The notes below the pieces were generated by a model. It was not told where the DNA came from. It worked only from the letters and a program-made list of their open reading frames with translations, and ran no database searches. A stretch of DNA of 64,000 nt, taken from assembly GCA_021234535.1 (NCBI GenBank), contig CM037843.1, forward strand, positions 33,915,200 through 33,979,199. Direction: 5' to 3'. The first letter of the stretch is position 1; every line of letters begins with the position of its first letter. A program made the position numbers and the translations under genes. Positions 11,411 through 24,719 of this stretch are shown here, piece after piece. The stretch comes from Stichopus chloronotus (taxonomy: Eukaryota; Echinodermata; Holothuroidea; Aspidochirotida; Stichopodidae).

Positions 11411-11502
11411 CTGGATGTGATCTAATGAAACCCAAATATCGTCTGCTCCCATTAGTCCTTGTATAAAACTATCTGCCAATCACAGGCCACGTTAACCAAT
11501 CG
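11405..11502. promoter_or_regulatory. Candidate divergent promoter: E-box, TATA box, two CCAAT boxes
   Basis: CACGTG lies at 11405-11410, TATAAAAC at 11462-11469 and CCAAT at 11476-11480 and 11496-11500. In plus orientation the TATA box sits about 60 bp before an ATG in good context at 11523, predicting a start site near 11490. In minus orientation the two CCAAT motifs read as ATTGG boxes upstream of the 11131-11410 leader. The surrounding 600 bp are G+C-richer than the window. Motifs this short occur by chance, and the case rests on their clustering and on exons to either side. Confidence 0.4.
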
Positions 11503-11522
11503 CGTCCAAATGTGAACGAGAG

Positions 11523-11563
11523 ATGGAACCACACGGTGATGCCTCGAAGGCAGACCCCATCTG
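11523..11563 (+). CDS. Candidate first coding exon, plus strand
   Basis: ATG at 11523 sits in GAGAGATGGAA context (G at -3 and +4), about 60 bp after a TATA box. It opens MEPHGDASKADPIW before a GTATGA donor following CATCTG. If not spliced there, the frame continues for 36 codons in all, through YERSYQFMFVGRQDFDG, to a TAA at 11631-11633, and a GTGAAT donor in that stretch is an alternative end. A possible second exon lies at 12369, but the obvious donor and acceptor phases do not both preserve its best frame, so the link is unproven. Confidence 0.33.
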
Positions 11564-11950
11564 GTATGAACGATCCTACCAATTTATGTTTGTTGGCAGA
11601 CAGGATTTCGACGGTGAATGTTTCTTTTCCTAATCTCAAGTGTGTTCAGATGGGGAGATGATCGTTTCTGCCAAGAAACGTGGGCTTACGTGTTGTTGCT
11701 AAACCAACATTCTGAGGGTTGCCGTGAATAAACTTCATGGGTTTGAAAACGGAACTGCCGAGAGTAAATGATTTCTGTCACACTACTAAGTGACCTGGTT
11801 ATGGCCATGCAAGTGACTTGGGTTCACAAAGGAACTGCTGCAACGTAGCTAGACGGAGCTAGTCAAAACTTTTCAGCTCGTTGTTCTACTTGCCAGACCT
11901 AAGGTCCAACAAAAGTCCTAACAAAGGTGACTGACGTACTCGGTGATTTT

Positions 11951-11990
11951 TTTTTAATTTTATCTGACAGATTTTAATTTTATCTGACAG
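11951..11990. repeat. Perfect-to-near-perfect 20-bp tandem duplication
   Basis: The unit ATTTTAATTTTATCTGACAG occurs twice in a row (11951-11970 and 11971-11990), with one difference at the first base. Confidence 0.9.
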
Positions 11991-12368
11991 ATTGAAAGCG
12001 AGTAACTTCTATCAATGAACGTAACTCGATAGACAGGTAATATCCCAAGATATGTCTTCTAAATTTGAGCAATAATTATTTCAATATAGCGGGGTCTTTG
12101 GTTCGGAGGCTGCTGCGAAATATAGCAACGGCCGGTTCTTTTAATTGAAAATTTTCCTTTGCCAGAGTAAACGCATACAAGAATTTCACGTGATGACGGA
12201 TAGAAACAAGAAGAAATCCTTTGATGAGAGAACTAGTTGAACTTAGAAGATCGCAAAGTGGACCAAAGTGTTTCAATTGCTTTTGGATGTATAAAGATTT
12301 ATTTTATGTGTAAAATTTGATATTTGCAATCAGGTAACTGGATCGCGCGGGAGTGATAGCCATTCTAG

Positions 12369-12588
12369 TTGGAGCTGGAGGCGGAGCCTCCAACGAGTAG
12401 CCCCATGTCGCTCTCGTGTCAGACAACTGCTCTACGTCTCAAATCAGATAATGACCTACCGCAACACAGTGAAACTAGGTCAGAAACTGTAACATTCCTC
12501 TCACTCAAAAACATAACCCCAAGAAAGAGAGTTATGGTGAAGGGTGCATCAGATGACGCAGAAATGGTGCCAACCATGCCGAAACCAG
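12369..12588 (+). CDS. Candidate internal coding exon, plus strand, hydrophilic protein of unknown function
   Basis: The exon follows ATTCTAG at 12368 and ends ACCAG before a GTAATA donor at 12589. It is 220 bp, entering in phase 0 and leaving in phase 1. It encodes about 73 residues: an acidic, proline-containing start (LELEAEPPTSSP), a Ser/Thr-rich centre (DNDLPQHSETRSETV) and a basic-then-acidic end (KNITPRKRVMVKGASDDAEM). By hand count about 46% of third codon positions are G or C, above the surrounding third-position level. Such composition suggests a disordered or regulatory segment. The acceptor pyrimidine tract is short. It is the nearest rightward exon to the 11.5-kb promoter. Confidence 0.4.
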
Positions 12589-14789
12589 GTAATACCGATG
12601 ACAGGCCTTAGTCAACTCATTTAATCCTCCTGGGTTTGAGGAATGAACATTAAATAGGACGCAAAATAGACTCATCATCTGAAACTATAACCAAACAGCC
12701 CCGTTATTCTCAACCTAGGATAGTCCACAGAGAATACCGTTGCATCTTCAGTATGACAGGCGGTGTATAATGACCCTACTTAGTTTTCCATCAAACGTGG
12801 CTTGGTGAATCACAAAGGACCAGGGTACAGCGACGAAGACTGATAATGCTTGAACCCTCGTTCGACTTCCCTCGAGCAAAGACGCAGACATTTACAGTAG
12901 CCTACATAAAGAAATCATTACCTGTGAATACGAGCTTAGAAAAAAAAAACTGCAGGCCAAGCTTCCTGGTGATTTAAATAGCATGTGATGTCGCATTTGA
13001 TCGGTAACTCCTTGTGTAAAATCTCAATATATACTTCCTAAAAAAAAACTAATATTAATTTATGACATGTTGGTAACTGTACTCCATTCCCTCATATGAG
13101 TTTCAACAATTGCTTCCCTAAAACACCACCCACTTGTATTTGTGGCACCCTTCTTTTTCATTTCCATTCTCTTTTCTATTTTTCGTTTCCTTTTTTTTTT
13201 TTTTCTGTTCATCCATACCATTAAGAACCTATTTGCAGTGAGCGAAAACTGAAGAAGATAATATTCTTTCTTCTTCTTTTTTTATTCGTTGTTTAGATTC
13301 AGTTGCAGCTGCCTCCCCTCCTCTCTTCGGTTTTAGGAGGACGAAAGTCGTAAAGAGATACTGAACCTCATAACACATCCGCAAGGTAATTTTTGAAATA
13401 GCCGGGTGGTTTGGTTGGTGTCCGCGGTTTAAACAAAAGCTAATGCACGCTTTGATTATACGGAGAATGCCTAAGTTTCATTACAGTCACCGACAGCGGA
13501 TGAGTTATGTCTCATTGGTGAACGTAAACATTCTTTCTTCTTCGGTTTTCTTTTCCTGTACCTTTGGTGATGAGTACCGAGAAAAAAGTAAACCGTAAAT
13601 CTTGTTCAACTCTGCAATTATCTGTAGTGCGTAAAACGTCCACTTAAATGGGATAACTTTTAAAAACCAAAATCCATGGTTGCTTGGAGTGTACGTCTGT
13701 CTTTTTTATTTTTTTTTTAATACTTAGTGTTCTTCTGATGGAATTGATAAACAAAATTGTATACCTGTTCTAAAGGTTAATTGCTTGTATTGAAAAGGTA
13801 GGTTATGCGATAGGGAGGACAACGAATTGTGTGGGGGGTCATGACTAAAGGGATTAACTCCGTTGCGTGATGGGACTTCAACTCGAAACGACAGAGGTCT
13901 GTCTCATATATATATTTCAATGTGCAGGAAATGTCTTTTTTTACCAAGACACACGTAAGCAGTACTTGCTGGACAAAGTGAGTGATTTTGCAGACTGACA
14001 AAATTCGCGAGGGCGATCGTAATTGCAAAAAGGGAAGTCACAGTCATAATGTGGCCGCTGAACCTGTCATTTGCTTCCAAGTAAAAGAACTGTTCATGCA
14101 TAGTTTCAATGTCTTAAAAAAAAACCGTAGGAATTAATTTCTTGAATGTTATCACTCGCAACATTCCCAATTAATTACATTTTTTCTCCTTCTAGGTCAT
14201 CCAATCATACACAGGCTGCATAGCCATAACGCACTGCATTCAGGCTTGCACTGGTGCTATTCTGTGTAAATAAATGTTAGAGCAACTAACGTTACGTATA
14301 GTTATCTCAATTAAGAAGTCCCGTTTACTCACAAGTGGTAGTTTTCTTTGGTTTTCAATTAATTGGGAAAAATCGAAGTTTTTTCGTAACGAGTGGCTGA
14401 ACGAAAAATTCGTCCGCTAATAAGGGTAAATTCTTGCAAGCTTGTTAAAAAAAATAATGTAGCTACACGTAAATAAACATGTTTCCATAGCAACGCAATA
14501 TTTGAATGCGAGTGCAAAGTTTCTATGAACTGTCGAGTTTCAAAGCTCAGCCATATTGACCGAGATGAGCTCTTGGAAGACAATGTTGTACAATCCATGG
14601 TTTCATTGACATACCATTTTTATTTAAGATTATCGTTGATGCATAAGCACCAGCTGAATCACAACGTTCTTTATCTCGACAAGACCAGAAGGGTTCTTCT
14701 TCTCCTTGCGACACATATTTTCACATCAGCAATAAATAATGCATTAGGTTCAATTAAAGTCTTCTCCCTGAACTATTGTGCGTTTACAA

Positions 14790-14990
14790 TGTGTCGTAAG
14801 TTGACCCAAAATGACCTTCGGCGCCCATCTAAAACGTATTTTTGTGACAATCTGGCAGACCTACATACCAGGTGTGATACTATCTTGGGTACATATTTTT
14901 CTTTTTATTTTTAGTTGATGCAAAATGATGCAAACTACATTTGACCTCCTCCAAACATAACACACGACATCTTGAACTCAAGTTGGTACA
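14790..14990. repeat. Isolated diverged relative of the ~147-bp unit array
   Basis: It contains GTTGACCCAAAATGACCTTCGGCGCCC and then GACCTACATACCAGGTGTGA, in the same order as the GACCCC-GATGACCTTTGA and CACCTACATACCAAACATGA blocks of the 5236-6010 array. The similarity is partial and could be overstated. Confidence 0.35.
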
Positions 14991-16633
14991 CCGTCAGACT
15001 ATATATTATGAGACTAGTCCTTGTGCTATCAACAGGCGTCTCCTACTCGTAGCCCTACTAATATCCGTGTTGTAGTCTGTGCCGCAAGATTCAAGACGAA
15101 GTCCTTTCGATTAAGAGGCCAAGATCGAGACCAAATCTCTTGGACCTCTGTACTTATTCGCATTATTTTCACTGAGGAGCAACATATACTACAAAATCTC
15201 AATTATATTTATTACCTACCAATCGAACTGATGGGCCTATGCAACAAAGTGAGTGATAAATATGTTCACTTTTATCAGCTATTTACAGATCACCCCCTTT
15301 TACAAACTGGTTAAAAAGTGATAATGCATGATAGTCACGCATTCTGATATCATGGCGGATATATGCCAAATTTGACGGATTCTGCAGGCTTACGAACACC
15401 CTCGGTGACGGTATGAATCTCTCAGCAGAAATTTAATGTGAATGCTAACACAATATCAAGCACAGTCATATGCTTATTTGTGTAATTGTTACGAGAGTTC
15501 AAAACCACAGGGCTATAATTCATGTGAGCCAACTTCAAACTGACAACTAGACACCTGCTAGTCCTATTCAGTATCAGCTATTCAGTCCGTTCATTTCCTT
15601 TCCGATGTCAGTTCACCTGAGTATGAGCAGACTTACGGGAAGTATCTTCTCACCCCTCCCCCCGCCCTCCTCTTGGTGTCGCCCGCCGACTTGAGTATTG
15701 TAATGAGTAGCTGTATTTTACCGCCACGAATCGTGAGAGACCAAGCATACATTTCAACAGTGGTCAATGAATCTGCCAGAGTTTTAACACCTGACTTCAA
15801 GACCGGGCAATCCGAGATAGCTGAACGATGTGACTTCAAGACTGAGTATGGCCATTGGTCTGTTTGGTAGCTCCATTGTCTTACCATGGTGTTAACGTCG
15901 ACTAAGGTGGGCCAAAGGCCCTGGGTCTTGCTTACAAGGTATACACTCCCGTACATGCACACACAGTGACATCAAATCAATCTGTCATAGAAACTACCAT
16001 CTCATATACGGTAACCTATAACTGACATGATCCCAATGCAGTCATTTCAGACTGCGTTATACTAAGATGGAATAATATTCTACAACAAAGACTACGATCT
16101 TGTTAGGACTTGGAGTGCGATTACATTAAAGGCCTTCATAAAGTCATTCTCATGCAAATCTTGTGATAATAAAAAGAAGAACACTTGAATAAAACCACCT
16201 TACAAATTTTAAATGATGCAGTTTGAATCCTTCTCTTCACTGGGCACAACCAGACATCAGTTGCTATGGCGATCCTTGGTTTTTGTTTGATTGTTTAAAG
16301 CATGAGGGTTTAAAGAATGGTTTTGTGACGTAAGTAGTTTCCTTTTGTATATCGCCGCCTTTACTTTCATTTACAAGTTACATCTGGGAGTTTTCCGTGT
16401 AACAACTCCCAGGTTAGATGTTGTGTATAAATGTTTACGGTTGAAGTGAAACCAAATAGGGTAATCCTTTCCGCTGTGATGAATATGCAGTATTCAGTAA
16501 AGAGGCCGGTAAATTAATCTACGTTTTTTTTTTTAACATCAAGGTACGAACCAGTAAATGGCACCAAGTGGATGGTCTTAGGGACCACATGACAGTCGCA
16601 CCCCACCAATTACTCCCACCATCACCACCACCA

Positions 16634-16662
16634 CCCCCCCCCCCCACACACACACACACACA
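16634..16662. repeat. Poly-C tract followed by (AC)n
   Basis: Twelve C residues run directly into about eight AC dinucleotides. It is flanked by CAC-rich sequence. Confidence 0.9.
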
Positions 16663-19520
16663 AACACCCACACATACACTCACACAATAAATTTATTTCT
16701 TATTTATTCGAAGATTATGCAATTTGTATATATTTATACCCGTTGGAAAGACTGGTTCTGTCGCCTAGAAGAATATCATTAGTAGGCTTCTGTACATAAT
16801 ACATGTAGACGATGTAATTAGATATCTTCAGAGGCCGAAATGCCTGAAGATGTCAGTCAAATATACAATAATCAATTCAACTGCCATGTTAGGACGTCTC
16901 TTTGGGTTAAGCTGTTCTGGACCTGCGAGAAGCGACCTACTAATCGATAATGCGTGTATGTAGAAATATATATGTCCTGTTTGTATAGCTTTATCCATAT
17001 TATTGCAACTAATTCGACCAAACGCTTGACCATTGTTTGCCAGTGGTCACTAAGAGCTAGGAAATACTTAATGGGGGAGCTTAGCCTAATAAAAACCCAT
17101 CGAAACCCCGGCAGAAGATTAGTGCCGTATCGTATCTACCTCAAGAGGCGGCTCCTACGTCTCTTGTCTTACAGTGCAGACCTGCACTCTCGAGCTATAT
17201 AGCATCGATTTGGCGTGGACGCCAAAGAACTTGGCTGCTGGAAGCAATTGCAGCTGCCAAAGGATCGGCACCAACTGTTATACTATATACAATACGAGAG
17301 AGAGAGCAGTATAGCCGGGAGCAAGCCAAAAGTATCATGTATGCCTTTATTAAGATAGCGTTCAACAGTGTGGCAACACCATACCCCGAACTAAAAACGC
17401 GGTATGGTTTTAAACTTGCGGCTTGAACACACCGCAAAACATTACATTAGCCCTTGAGCATTTCTACAGACCTGTACATAAAAAAAATACTGGAAAGTTA
17501 TTAATTATGAATTAAAGTTACATATTGGTTTAATGATTGAACCGAGAATCCGTGGAGTGAGAACAAACATAAAAAGCAATACTTGTTAAACAAAGAGAAG
17601 AAAGTACATTAACCTGGTATACAATTTCCTGTGTTAGTCAAAATAAATTACATTCGCAAATACTTTATTTTAGCAAAATCGTAACATGTAGGGGGAACAT
17701 ATAGTTGTGACATACATCTAACATGACTTTTTGCATTTTCTTCCCCCAAATAGAGTAGCCTATAAGCATATCTCCTTAGCATATTTGTTGTAAAAAAATG
17801 ATCCACCAGTGACAAATTCTGTTGGAATGTGCCCTAATAAAGAGGAAAAAAGTGGAAAGTACTTTTCAGTTTCCCCTGTGTTGACCTCCCATAGATAATA
17901 TTCATGCATGAGAGTAGCTTGAATCGGGAATAGTGCTTGGTCAAAGGTCACCAGTGTTTATCTGAACGTCACAAGCATATGCATTCATTAGTCGTTAACT
18001 GATGGACCTCCCGCATGGTGTTTCTGTATTACCAAAAATAAACTAAATCCCGATTTTGATGAAATTGTTGCGTACTGCGATTTACTTGTTTTCCTTTTTA
18101 TTTACCTTCTTTTTTCTTAATTCTATTTATTGCTCACAATTGTTTATTCATTTTAGTAAAGAAGCTATGTGGGCCATCAGATCCTGAAAAGAACATCACC
18201 GCTAAAGGCTAATAAGGCGTTTGTCACATGTACAGAAAAAGGATATACTTTTAATATCAATATTTATGGACACACAATGATAGATTATTAAACTGCAGAA
18301 ACGGGCGGTGGCCTTTTTTTTTCAATAAATTAGTTTCTCACAAATAGAAATTCTTGATTTCTTGCTCAAAAATAATTTCTTTTTCGAAAATTTTAACCTT
18401 CAAGTGAAGCATCTTCTTTAACTCATCTTACACACAATGATTCGAGGAGTTTAATCATTTGCAGATGTTTATCGCTGAGACCGATTGGTTAAGATATGTT
18501 ATTTTGTGTGTCATGTTGATGCACTTAAGACGCCCTGTTTCCCTTTAACATTGAAACCAGTAGTTGTTAGATTAGACTGGCAAGGGACGTGCACATATTA
18601 AAGTGGTATTAAAGTGGTGTTCTGGAAACATCTCGGAGACTCCCTCCATGATAATTATTCCTCTTGTAACTTGCCCTTGGCTGTGTCAAAGGAAGGTCGA
18701 TTGATATAAATGGAAGCGCTAATACAGCGAATCAAACGATCATTACGTCTCTATCAGAGGAAAAAGAAAGATATTCCCCAGGTATAAATATTTTCCTCCG
18801 TTTGATTGCCTGGCATGCCGACTCACAGATTATCTCCATCTTGTTCATTCGAGCAGAAAATAAAATCTCCATCAGGAAATATGGTACTGTGAGAGAGAGT
18901 TCAAACTGGTCAGACTACATCAGGGTCGTCATCGTCGTGGGCAGATGGGGAAAGCGTATCCACAAATTTAAGGGGTCAAGTTTATGTGTTATCTGTAAGA
19001 TGAACATCTGAGAAGTTTTGACAACGAAAACCCTTTCGCTGTGTGATAGTTTGACATAAGGTATATTTCAATCGAGAAAGCACCTACCAGTTTAAGATAT
19101 GAATGAACTTTCCATAAAGAGGGCGCTCGTGTGGAAATTTTAGGGAGCAAATTCTCATAGTGAGACTACCTGTGACTAACTTCATGGAGTTTCAAAGCCA
19201 TATCATACCACTGAGGTATCATTTTCATCAATAAAGACAGAAAAGCTTTTCTAATTTTGTAAATTTCAATAAAAAATATTCGAGTTAACATGTTATTTCT
19301 GTCACGGTATTTCGACAATATCACATTTTTTCCGAGACAAAATTTTGTGGAGAGAGGTAATTTCTAACAAGGCATCTCCACCATTTTTCCGAAATGTCGA
19401 TTTAGCCGGTAAGTCGGTGTCTCGAAAACAATGCCAGAAGTTATTTGTAACACTGTATCTATTAGATCAGAGTAGCTAATATTGCACAAAAGCTATAAAG
19501 CTTAAGTTGCCCTGTCATAG

Positions 19521-19838
19521 TTAAAGGCGGAAATGCCAAGGTCGTTTAGAATATACCAACATGGCATATAGTGTTAAACCATTCAGTCTATAAACATCTG
19601 TGAAAGCTTCATCTCTTCAAATCATCTATGTATGTGATGAGTGTAGGAAGATGCATCCTTTGAACAAATTATTGTTGAGCAACAAAATAACTGAATTTCT
19701 ACCTGTGAGGAACTTCTTTCTTGAAAAGAAGGCCACTGTCCTTCCTTACTTTGAATAATCTATCATTCTACGTCCACAAACATTGGTTTTAAAAAATATG
19801 GTTGTCTCCTGTAAAACAAACGCCTTATTTCCCTTTAA
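19521..19838. mobile_element. TTAA-bounded MITE, copy B
   Basis: It begins TTAAAGGCGGAAATGCCAAG and ends CGCCTTATTTCCCTTTAA. It contains the family's inner landmarks in order: CATTCAGTC, ATAAACATCTG, GATGAGTG-AGATGCATC, TTGAGCAACAAAATAACTGA, CTTGAAAAGAAGGCCACTG and GTAAAACAAACGCC. The left end is more decayed than the right. It is 318 bp and non-coding. Confidence 0.9.
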
Positions 19839-20010
19839 CGTTCAGAGCAGAATCCCAATTATCGACATTTGACTTTTATCTGCTGGCTTTTGAAATAGTG
19901 GATTCACTTACGTTATACTTCATGTGAGGGCCTATAGCTGTACACACTGATCTGAAATAATGCCCATATTTCATGAGGGTTAGTCACAGGTTAGAAATTG
20001 GCTTTGTCGT

Positions 20011-20029
20011 GGGGGGGGGGGGGGGGGGG
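20011..20029. repeat. Poly-G tract (19 G)
   Basis: This is an uninterrupted G run, followed 240 bp later by a second run of 13 G at 20268-20280. Long G runs can form quadruplexes and are prone to length error. Confidence 0.9.
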
Positions 20030-20267
20030 TTACATGAGTGAGGGGTTGGGAGAAGCTTCACCGATAATTTTGTATTGACATACGTATCTTATTGTACTTA
20101 TATAGGTATATATAATGAAGGTAATACGAGAACATAAAGTTAAACCAACTTCCCGTGGGTGCTTTAGAGTGGATAATGGATATCATATAGCGAAATGTAG
20201 CTGAAGCAGCTTACACTCCCATAAACATAGAACTATTCTGTGTACTCTATACAGCAATAGCAAAGAA

Positions 20268-20280
20268 GGGGGGGGGGGGG
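20268..20280. repeat. Poly-G tract (13 G)
   Basis: This is an uninterrupted G run inside otherwise ordinary A+T-rich DNA. Confidence 0.9.
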
Positions 20281-21594
20281 TGAAAGTCCCCTCATGTGCA
20301 GTGGAATATCTGTCAGTTTTATAAAGTCAAGATCAGGGGAACTTAATTCACACCAAAGCCACAAAATCCAACAATTTTGTGTGTAAGTCAGTGACAGACC
20401 CACTGCGTGTCAAGGTAATATATGATTGATAATAAAAAGCGAAAAATTCCTAAGGTTAAACACAGCTGTTCCGCTTAATAGCCTACACAAGGAACCATAC
20501 ACTGATCATTAATATGTCGCGCATCTGGTATAAACACTCAGTTCTTGCAAACATCTCTTTGGATAATATCAGGTTGCTTCTGATCGATATAAGCTATGGA
20601 TTGTATACCTTTTCCCTACTCAGTATCGACTGTTGTCGAACTTAATAGCCTTTGGTCATTCACGAGCAGATGAAACAATACTGTAGTTATGGTACTCTGC
20701 GATATGTTCAAGTTCATCTGTTATAAGGGCTAACAAGACACGCGTGGTATTTGCATATTTTTTAAGCAGGTGACCTACTTAATAGCCGTATCAATTTACC
20801 CTAAGTGTATACGGTCTATATAAGATGCGACACACGGTTTAATTGAAAAACAACTTTAACAGAATGTCACTGTATGAAGATCAATATGCTGAGCTATTTG
20901 GGCATCAAACACATTTATGAGGAGTAAGATTTTTTCACTAATAACAATAATAATAAAACATGCATGCTCCCACTTCTACATTGTCTGTCGATGATAATTG
21001 AGTTTCACCTAATTGTTTTCTCACACATGGGATATTAAAAATTTGAGGACCAGCACGAGATGTTAAAGGAGGGTCTTTTTATACTTTTGTACACTTCTTT
21101 CGATCTTATACTAACTATTGGTTTCAAACCACTTACGTGAAAGAAGGGAAAGATGGTAGAAAATCTGAGAACATCAACACTTTTTATGATACAAAAAGAA
21201 TATCATTGTCAATTACAAATCAGCCATTATGAGTTTAAAGCTGGAATAAGAGCTGAAAATTTGTCATAGTTTGCCTCTGACAGCCAAATATGTTGCGGAC
21301 AATTCAAAACAAAAAAAACCCTTTTCAACCCCATTTTTACATACATGAATATTCGTGTCCATCCCCATTGGTCTGTTCCATTTGATGTACGGTAACAGTG
21401 ATTGACGGCCAGGCTTTTTTGGGGGTCTGAATTTTGGAGGGCCAAAGAAATGTCGAGACCATTTTCAGTCAAACATCTGGAAGATGAATGCATAGTTCTC
21501 TTTCCGATTTTGTAACGTGATCTTTTCCCATATACTTTCTCTCTTCCCTGAAATACTGACAAAGAGCAAAGATACATGACCAGGCAGTAGTAAA

Positions 21595-21701
21595 GTATAC
21601 CAAAATAGGGCACATAGGGTGCCCTATATTATGAATGATATATATTATGTATATATAACATTCATAATATAGGACACCCTATGTGCCCTATTTTGGTATA
21701 C
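21595..21701. repeat. Near-perfect long inverted repeat (43-bp stem, 21-base loop)
   Basis: The left arm (21595-21637) begins GTATACCAAAATAGGGCACA and the right arm (21659-21701) ends with its complement. I find one mismatch in 43 pairs, at the GGTGCCC/GGACACC position. The loop is itself A/T alternating. Such symmetry implies a recent inverted duplication, a foldback element, or a transcribed hairpin. The stem is longer than in usual animal microRNA precursors. Confidence 0.9.
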
Positions 21702-22725
21702 AACTCATATTCCAGTTTTAAAATTAGTATTTTAAATTTTCTGTTAACCGACCGACATCTGACTTTGTAGGTCCTCGACACAGTCCTTTATATATTATTG
21801 ACTAGAGACACGACCAATAGCAGCCCTACAAATTATGAAATGGCTTAACATTCAATTTCTTCTCTGCTGGATTTGCCCCCCCCCCCCCATTTCAAAGGGG
21901 AAAAAAACTACGACCAACATTATTATAGAAATTCATTTAGAAAACGTGCACATTTGTGCTAATCTTGGCGTTCAAATAATTTTGGGCTTCATGACGTCAA
22001 TTTACGAGTCGTCACGTACTGCAAATCTATGTGTCAACTTTAATTAAATTCAAATTTGCGTTTGTAATAGTCTTGGACAGACGGCTAGGAAAATACAGGC
22101 CGGTTTATATTTGTGTGTTCATCCTACCGTCATATCGGCAAACACTACACTGCCGACTTGGGAAATCTATGCCTTTTGCATTTATTAACGGTACTCGAAG
22201 AAAGTAGAACTCTAGAAAGTCATATGATGGCACAATTACCGAGGGCACATAGACGTCTTTTTCTCTCTATATATAGATATATATATATATATGTTGATGT
22301 TAAACTTTGCCTAAAATGCATTGAAAATCTGGCTGGAAATCGTGACGTAAACAATAAGGCAAGGTCCTTTTGTTCAGTGATGCTTCATTTCTGTTACCCG
22401 TTTACACTCACGTTACGTGCTTATATCGTTTTGACATGATGCTTATTCAATAAGTTTTATGGCCGATAGCAAACAAATCAAGGTGTACTTAGCAAATTTT
22501 CCTTTCCCTTCCTTTTTTTTAATGCAAATTATCTAGAAGTAAAGACCTACTTTTCATCTAAAGCCTTGGTATAGGCCATATTCTGCCAATACCACAACAT
22601 GACAGTATATGAACTGTTACAATGCCATTACCAAGCAAAACGGTAATGATTGCATGACATTTTCAACAAGTTAAACAACCATTCACAAACACTAACAACA
22701 ACAACAACAACACAACTACAAAAAC

Positions 22726-22815
22726 CATAGGCGTAGGAACAGGGGAGGCAAGGGGAAATCCCCCAGTATCAGTAACGTAGATGCCCACCCCCCTCCCCCC
22801 CCCCCCAAAAAAAAT
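22726..22815. mobile_element. Fragment of a CATAGGCGTAGGAAC-type dispersed repeat
   Basis: CATAGGCGTAGGAACAGGGG at about 22727 starts a G-rich then C-rich block typical of terminal parts of DNA transposons. A related end, CGGTTTCTACGCCCCTCTG, lies inverted at 52328-52346. No partner end or target duplication is visible here. Confidence 0.35.
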
Positions 22816-24719
22816 GGTCCAAATCCGACTGTAATTTTGTAACGTTACTAAAGCCCATGCACGCCAAATTCCTTCCGCTTTGTGATCGGTTTCGGCTTTT
22901 CGGTAAATAAATTTGATTTTCAGCCGCTCGAAATCATGTTGCTACGTAAAACAAAGCCACCTCCCAGTTTACAACGGAGAAGAGTGACCAAATGTCTGAA
23001 TATTAGACAGAAATCGTCCAAAGACGTAAGTTAGTCGTTTGGCTCTGATCTTAAAATAGGCAACAAATATAAACAGTGACAATTCATCTATAAACTTTGG
23101 GATGGACAGGTACCGGTACATTACTGAATGTTTTAATTCATGTGAATATGAAAATTGTCGATCGACTTAAAATTAAAATTTTACCAGCCCATCCATTCGA
23201 TAGACGAAACAACCAGTCAACCAAAAGAAAAAAATCCAATCGGAAGACGTTTTTAAACGTTCTTTTTTTTTCAAATAAGAGATTGAAGGGAGTTTTTATT
23301 CCGATTTTATCAAGGAATACAAAAAAGACCGTTCAGTCTCCATGGTAATAACCATTCAAGTCATTCGTTGTCTTCGTTTAATTATCAGGATCATTTGAGG
23401 ATTTATCGCTGTTGCTGCAAACGGTGACATTAAAATTTACTGTTAACGTGGAACTCGTGGTTAAAACTGCCGAAAAGAATGCCTCAGTGGTGAAGTTTGT
23501 GATCAAGCGAAAGCCCGAAAAACACGATTTTGTAAAGGTTTTAACAAGCTTTCTTCGTCTTAGTTTGCGACCCGATAAATCACACCGGGATCTATATATG
23601 ATTCATTCTTTTTCGACTGCGATAGGAACGCAAACCACAGAATTATGATACAGTACTGCATTTCATATAGAGAAAGCAAGGGTAGAAACGCACTGTACAG
23701 CAGGCGGTGTTGTGTGATAATGACCACATTACTATCACTTAGGCTGATAGATACACAACAGGGGGTCGTCTACTGCAAAACAAGATGTGAAGGGTCGGTC
23801 AGGTAAAAGAGCAAAAGAGAAATGACAGTCAAGCTGTACCGTCAATCGGGTGAGCATGTATAGGTTTCTTAGTGGAACTATAGTACAGACGATTAATGGA
23901 ATGTACTGTGAAAAGAAAGCATCCATTCCTGACGCGTTCTATCCATTCTCTGCCACGCGCAAGAACTAAAATATGATTCAATTTCATAGAAATAAAAGTT
24001 TTTGTGTATACGACCTCTGGAACATATTTGACTTTTGAGAGAGACTTTCAGACGAAAACAGAGCAATTTTGTTGTTGTTGTAATGCCAGTAAATTCCGTG
24101 CACACAACGGTATCCTGTATTCGATATATCACCGCTTAACAATACTTTGAATGTACCATCTCAGCTTAATTGTGCACTTTTTCATCAATTTGAACTTGTT
24201 TTGAACAGCTGAAAAAAGAACAAAATAATGCCCATATGCCCGAAACTAATAATAACACAATAATACTGAACAGGAGTTCACTTAACCAACTGAAATATCA
24301 TGTATACACGTGTATGGCATAAAACGCAGCCAATGTCGGACATGTCAGGACACTATTAGAGGTTTCTCGCTAAATTTGATTAACATTTGTTATGCCTATA
24401 CACTGCACCTTTGTAAAACCTAATGAATAAAACAAATAAATAAATAAAAACAAAATAATTCTTCAAAATATCAAAAGACTCACAAAGGAATCTATATGTA
24501 ACAATCATACTCGATCTATCTGAATGTATTTTTAAGAATTTGGTGGTCTCTAAAAACTAGATGTTATGCGCACACTCATGTCTAACATTATGACACTTAC
24601 GTTGCACAACCTAGATTGTAGAACACGCAACGCACTGGGTCTGTTGTTGTCAAGCTTAGGCCTAAATCGACCTTAGTTTTGCCCAACTATACATACCGGC
24701 AGAGAGGTCTGTTCGCACA
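22816..24719. other. Non-coding stretch
   Basis: Several 60-90 codon frames occur (for example 23097-23348 and 23412-23648 on plus) without splice or start support. No repeat family was recognised. Confidence 0.45.

Larger units (their letters stand above)
12589..19520. other. Long gene-poor stretch
   Basis: There are low-complexity T tracts (13186-13204, 13699-13719), a C12 plus (AC)n run at 16634-16662, and scattered short frames. A 129-codon plus frame (14525-14914, true ATG) has no supporting splice or promoter signals and runs into a repeat-like stretch near 14790. No RNA gene or protein domain was recognised. It could be an intron of a rightward gene. Confidence 0.45.

Noticed and set aside
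14525..14914. 129-codon plus frame with a true ATG
   Set aside because: It has A+T-rich codons and overlaps a repeat-like stretch. The length is within chance for 64 kb.
21227..21613. 128-codon minus frame
   Set aside because: It has a GTG start inside the long hairpin and no supporting signals.
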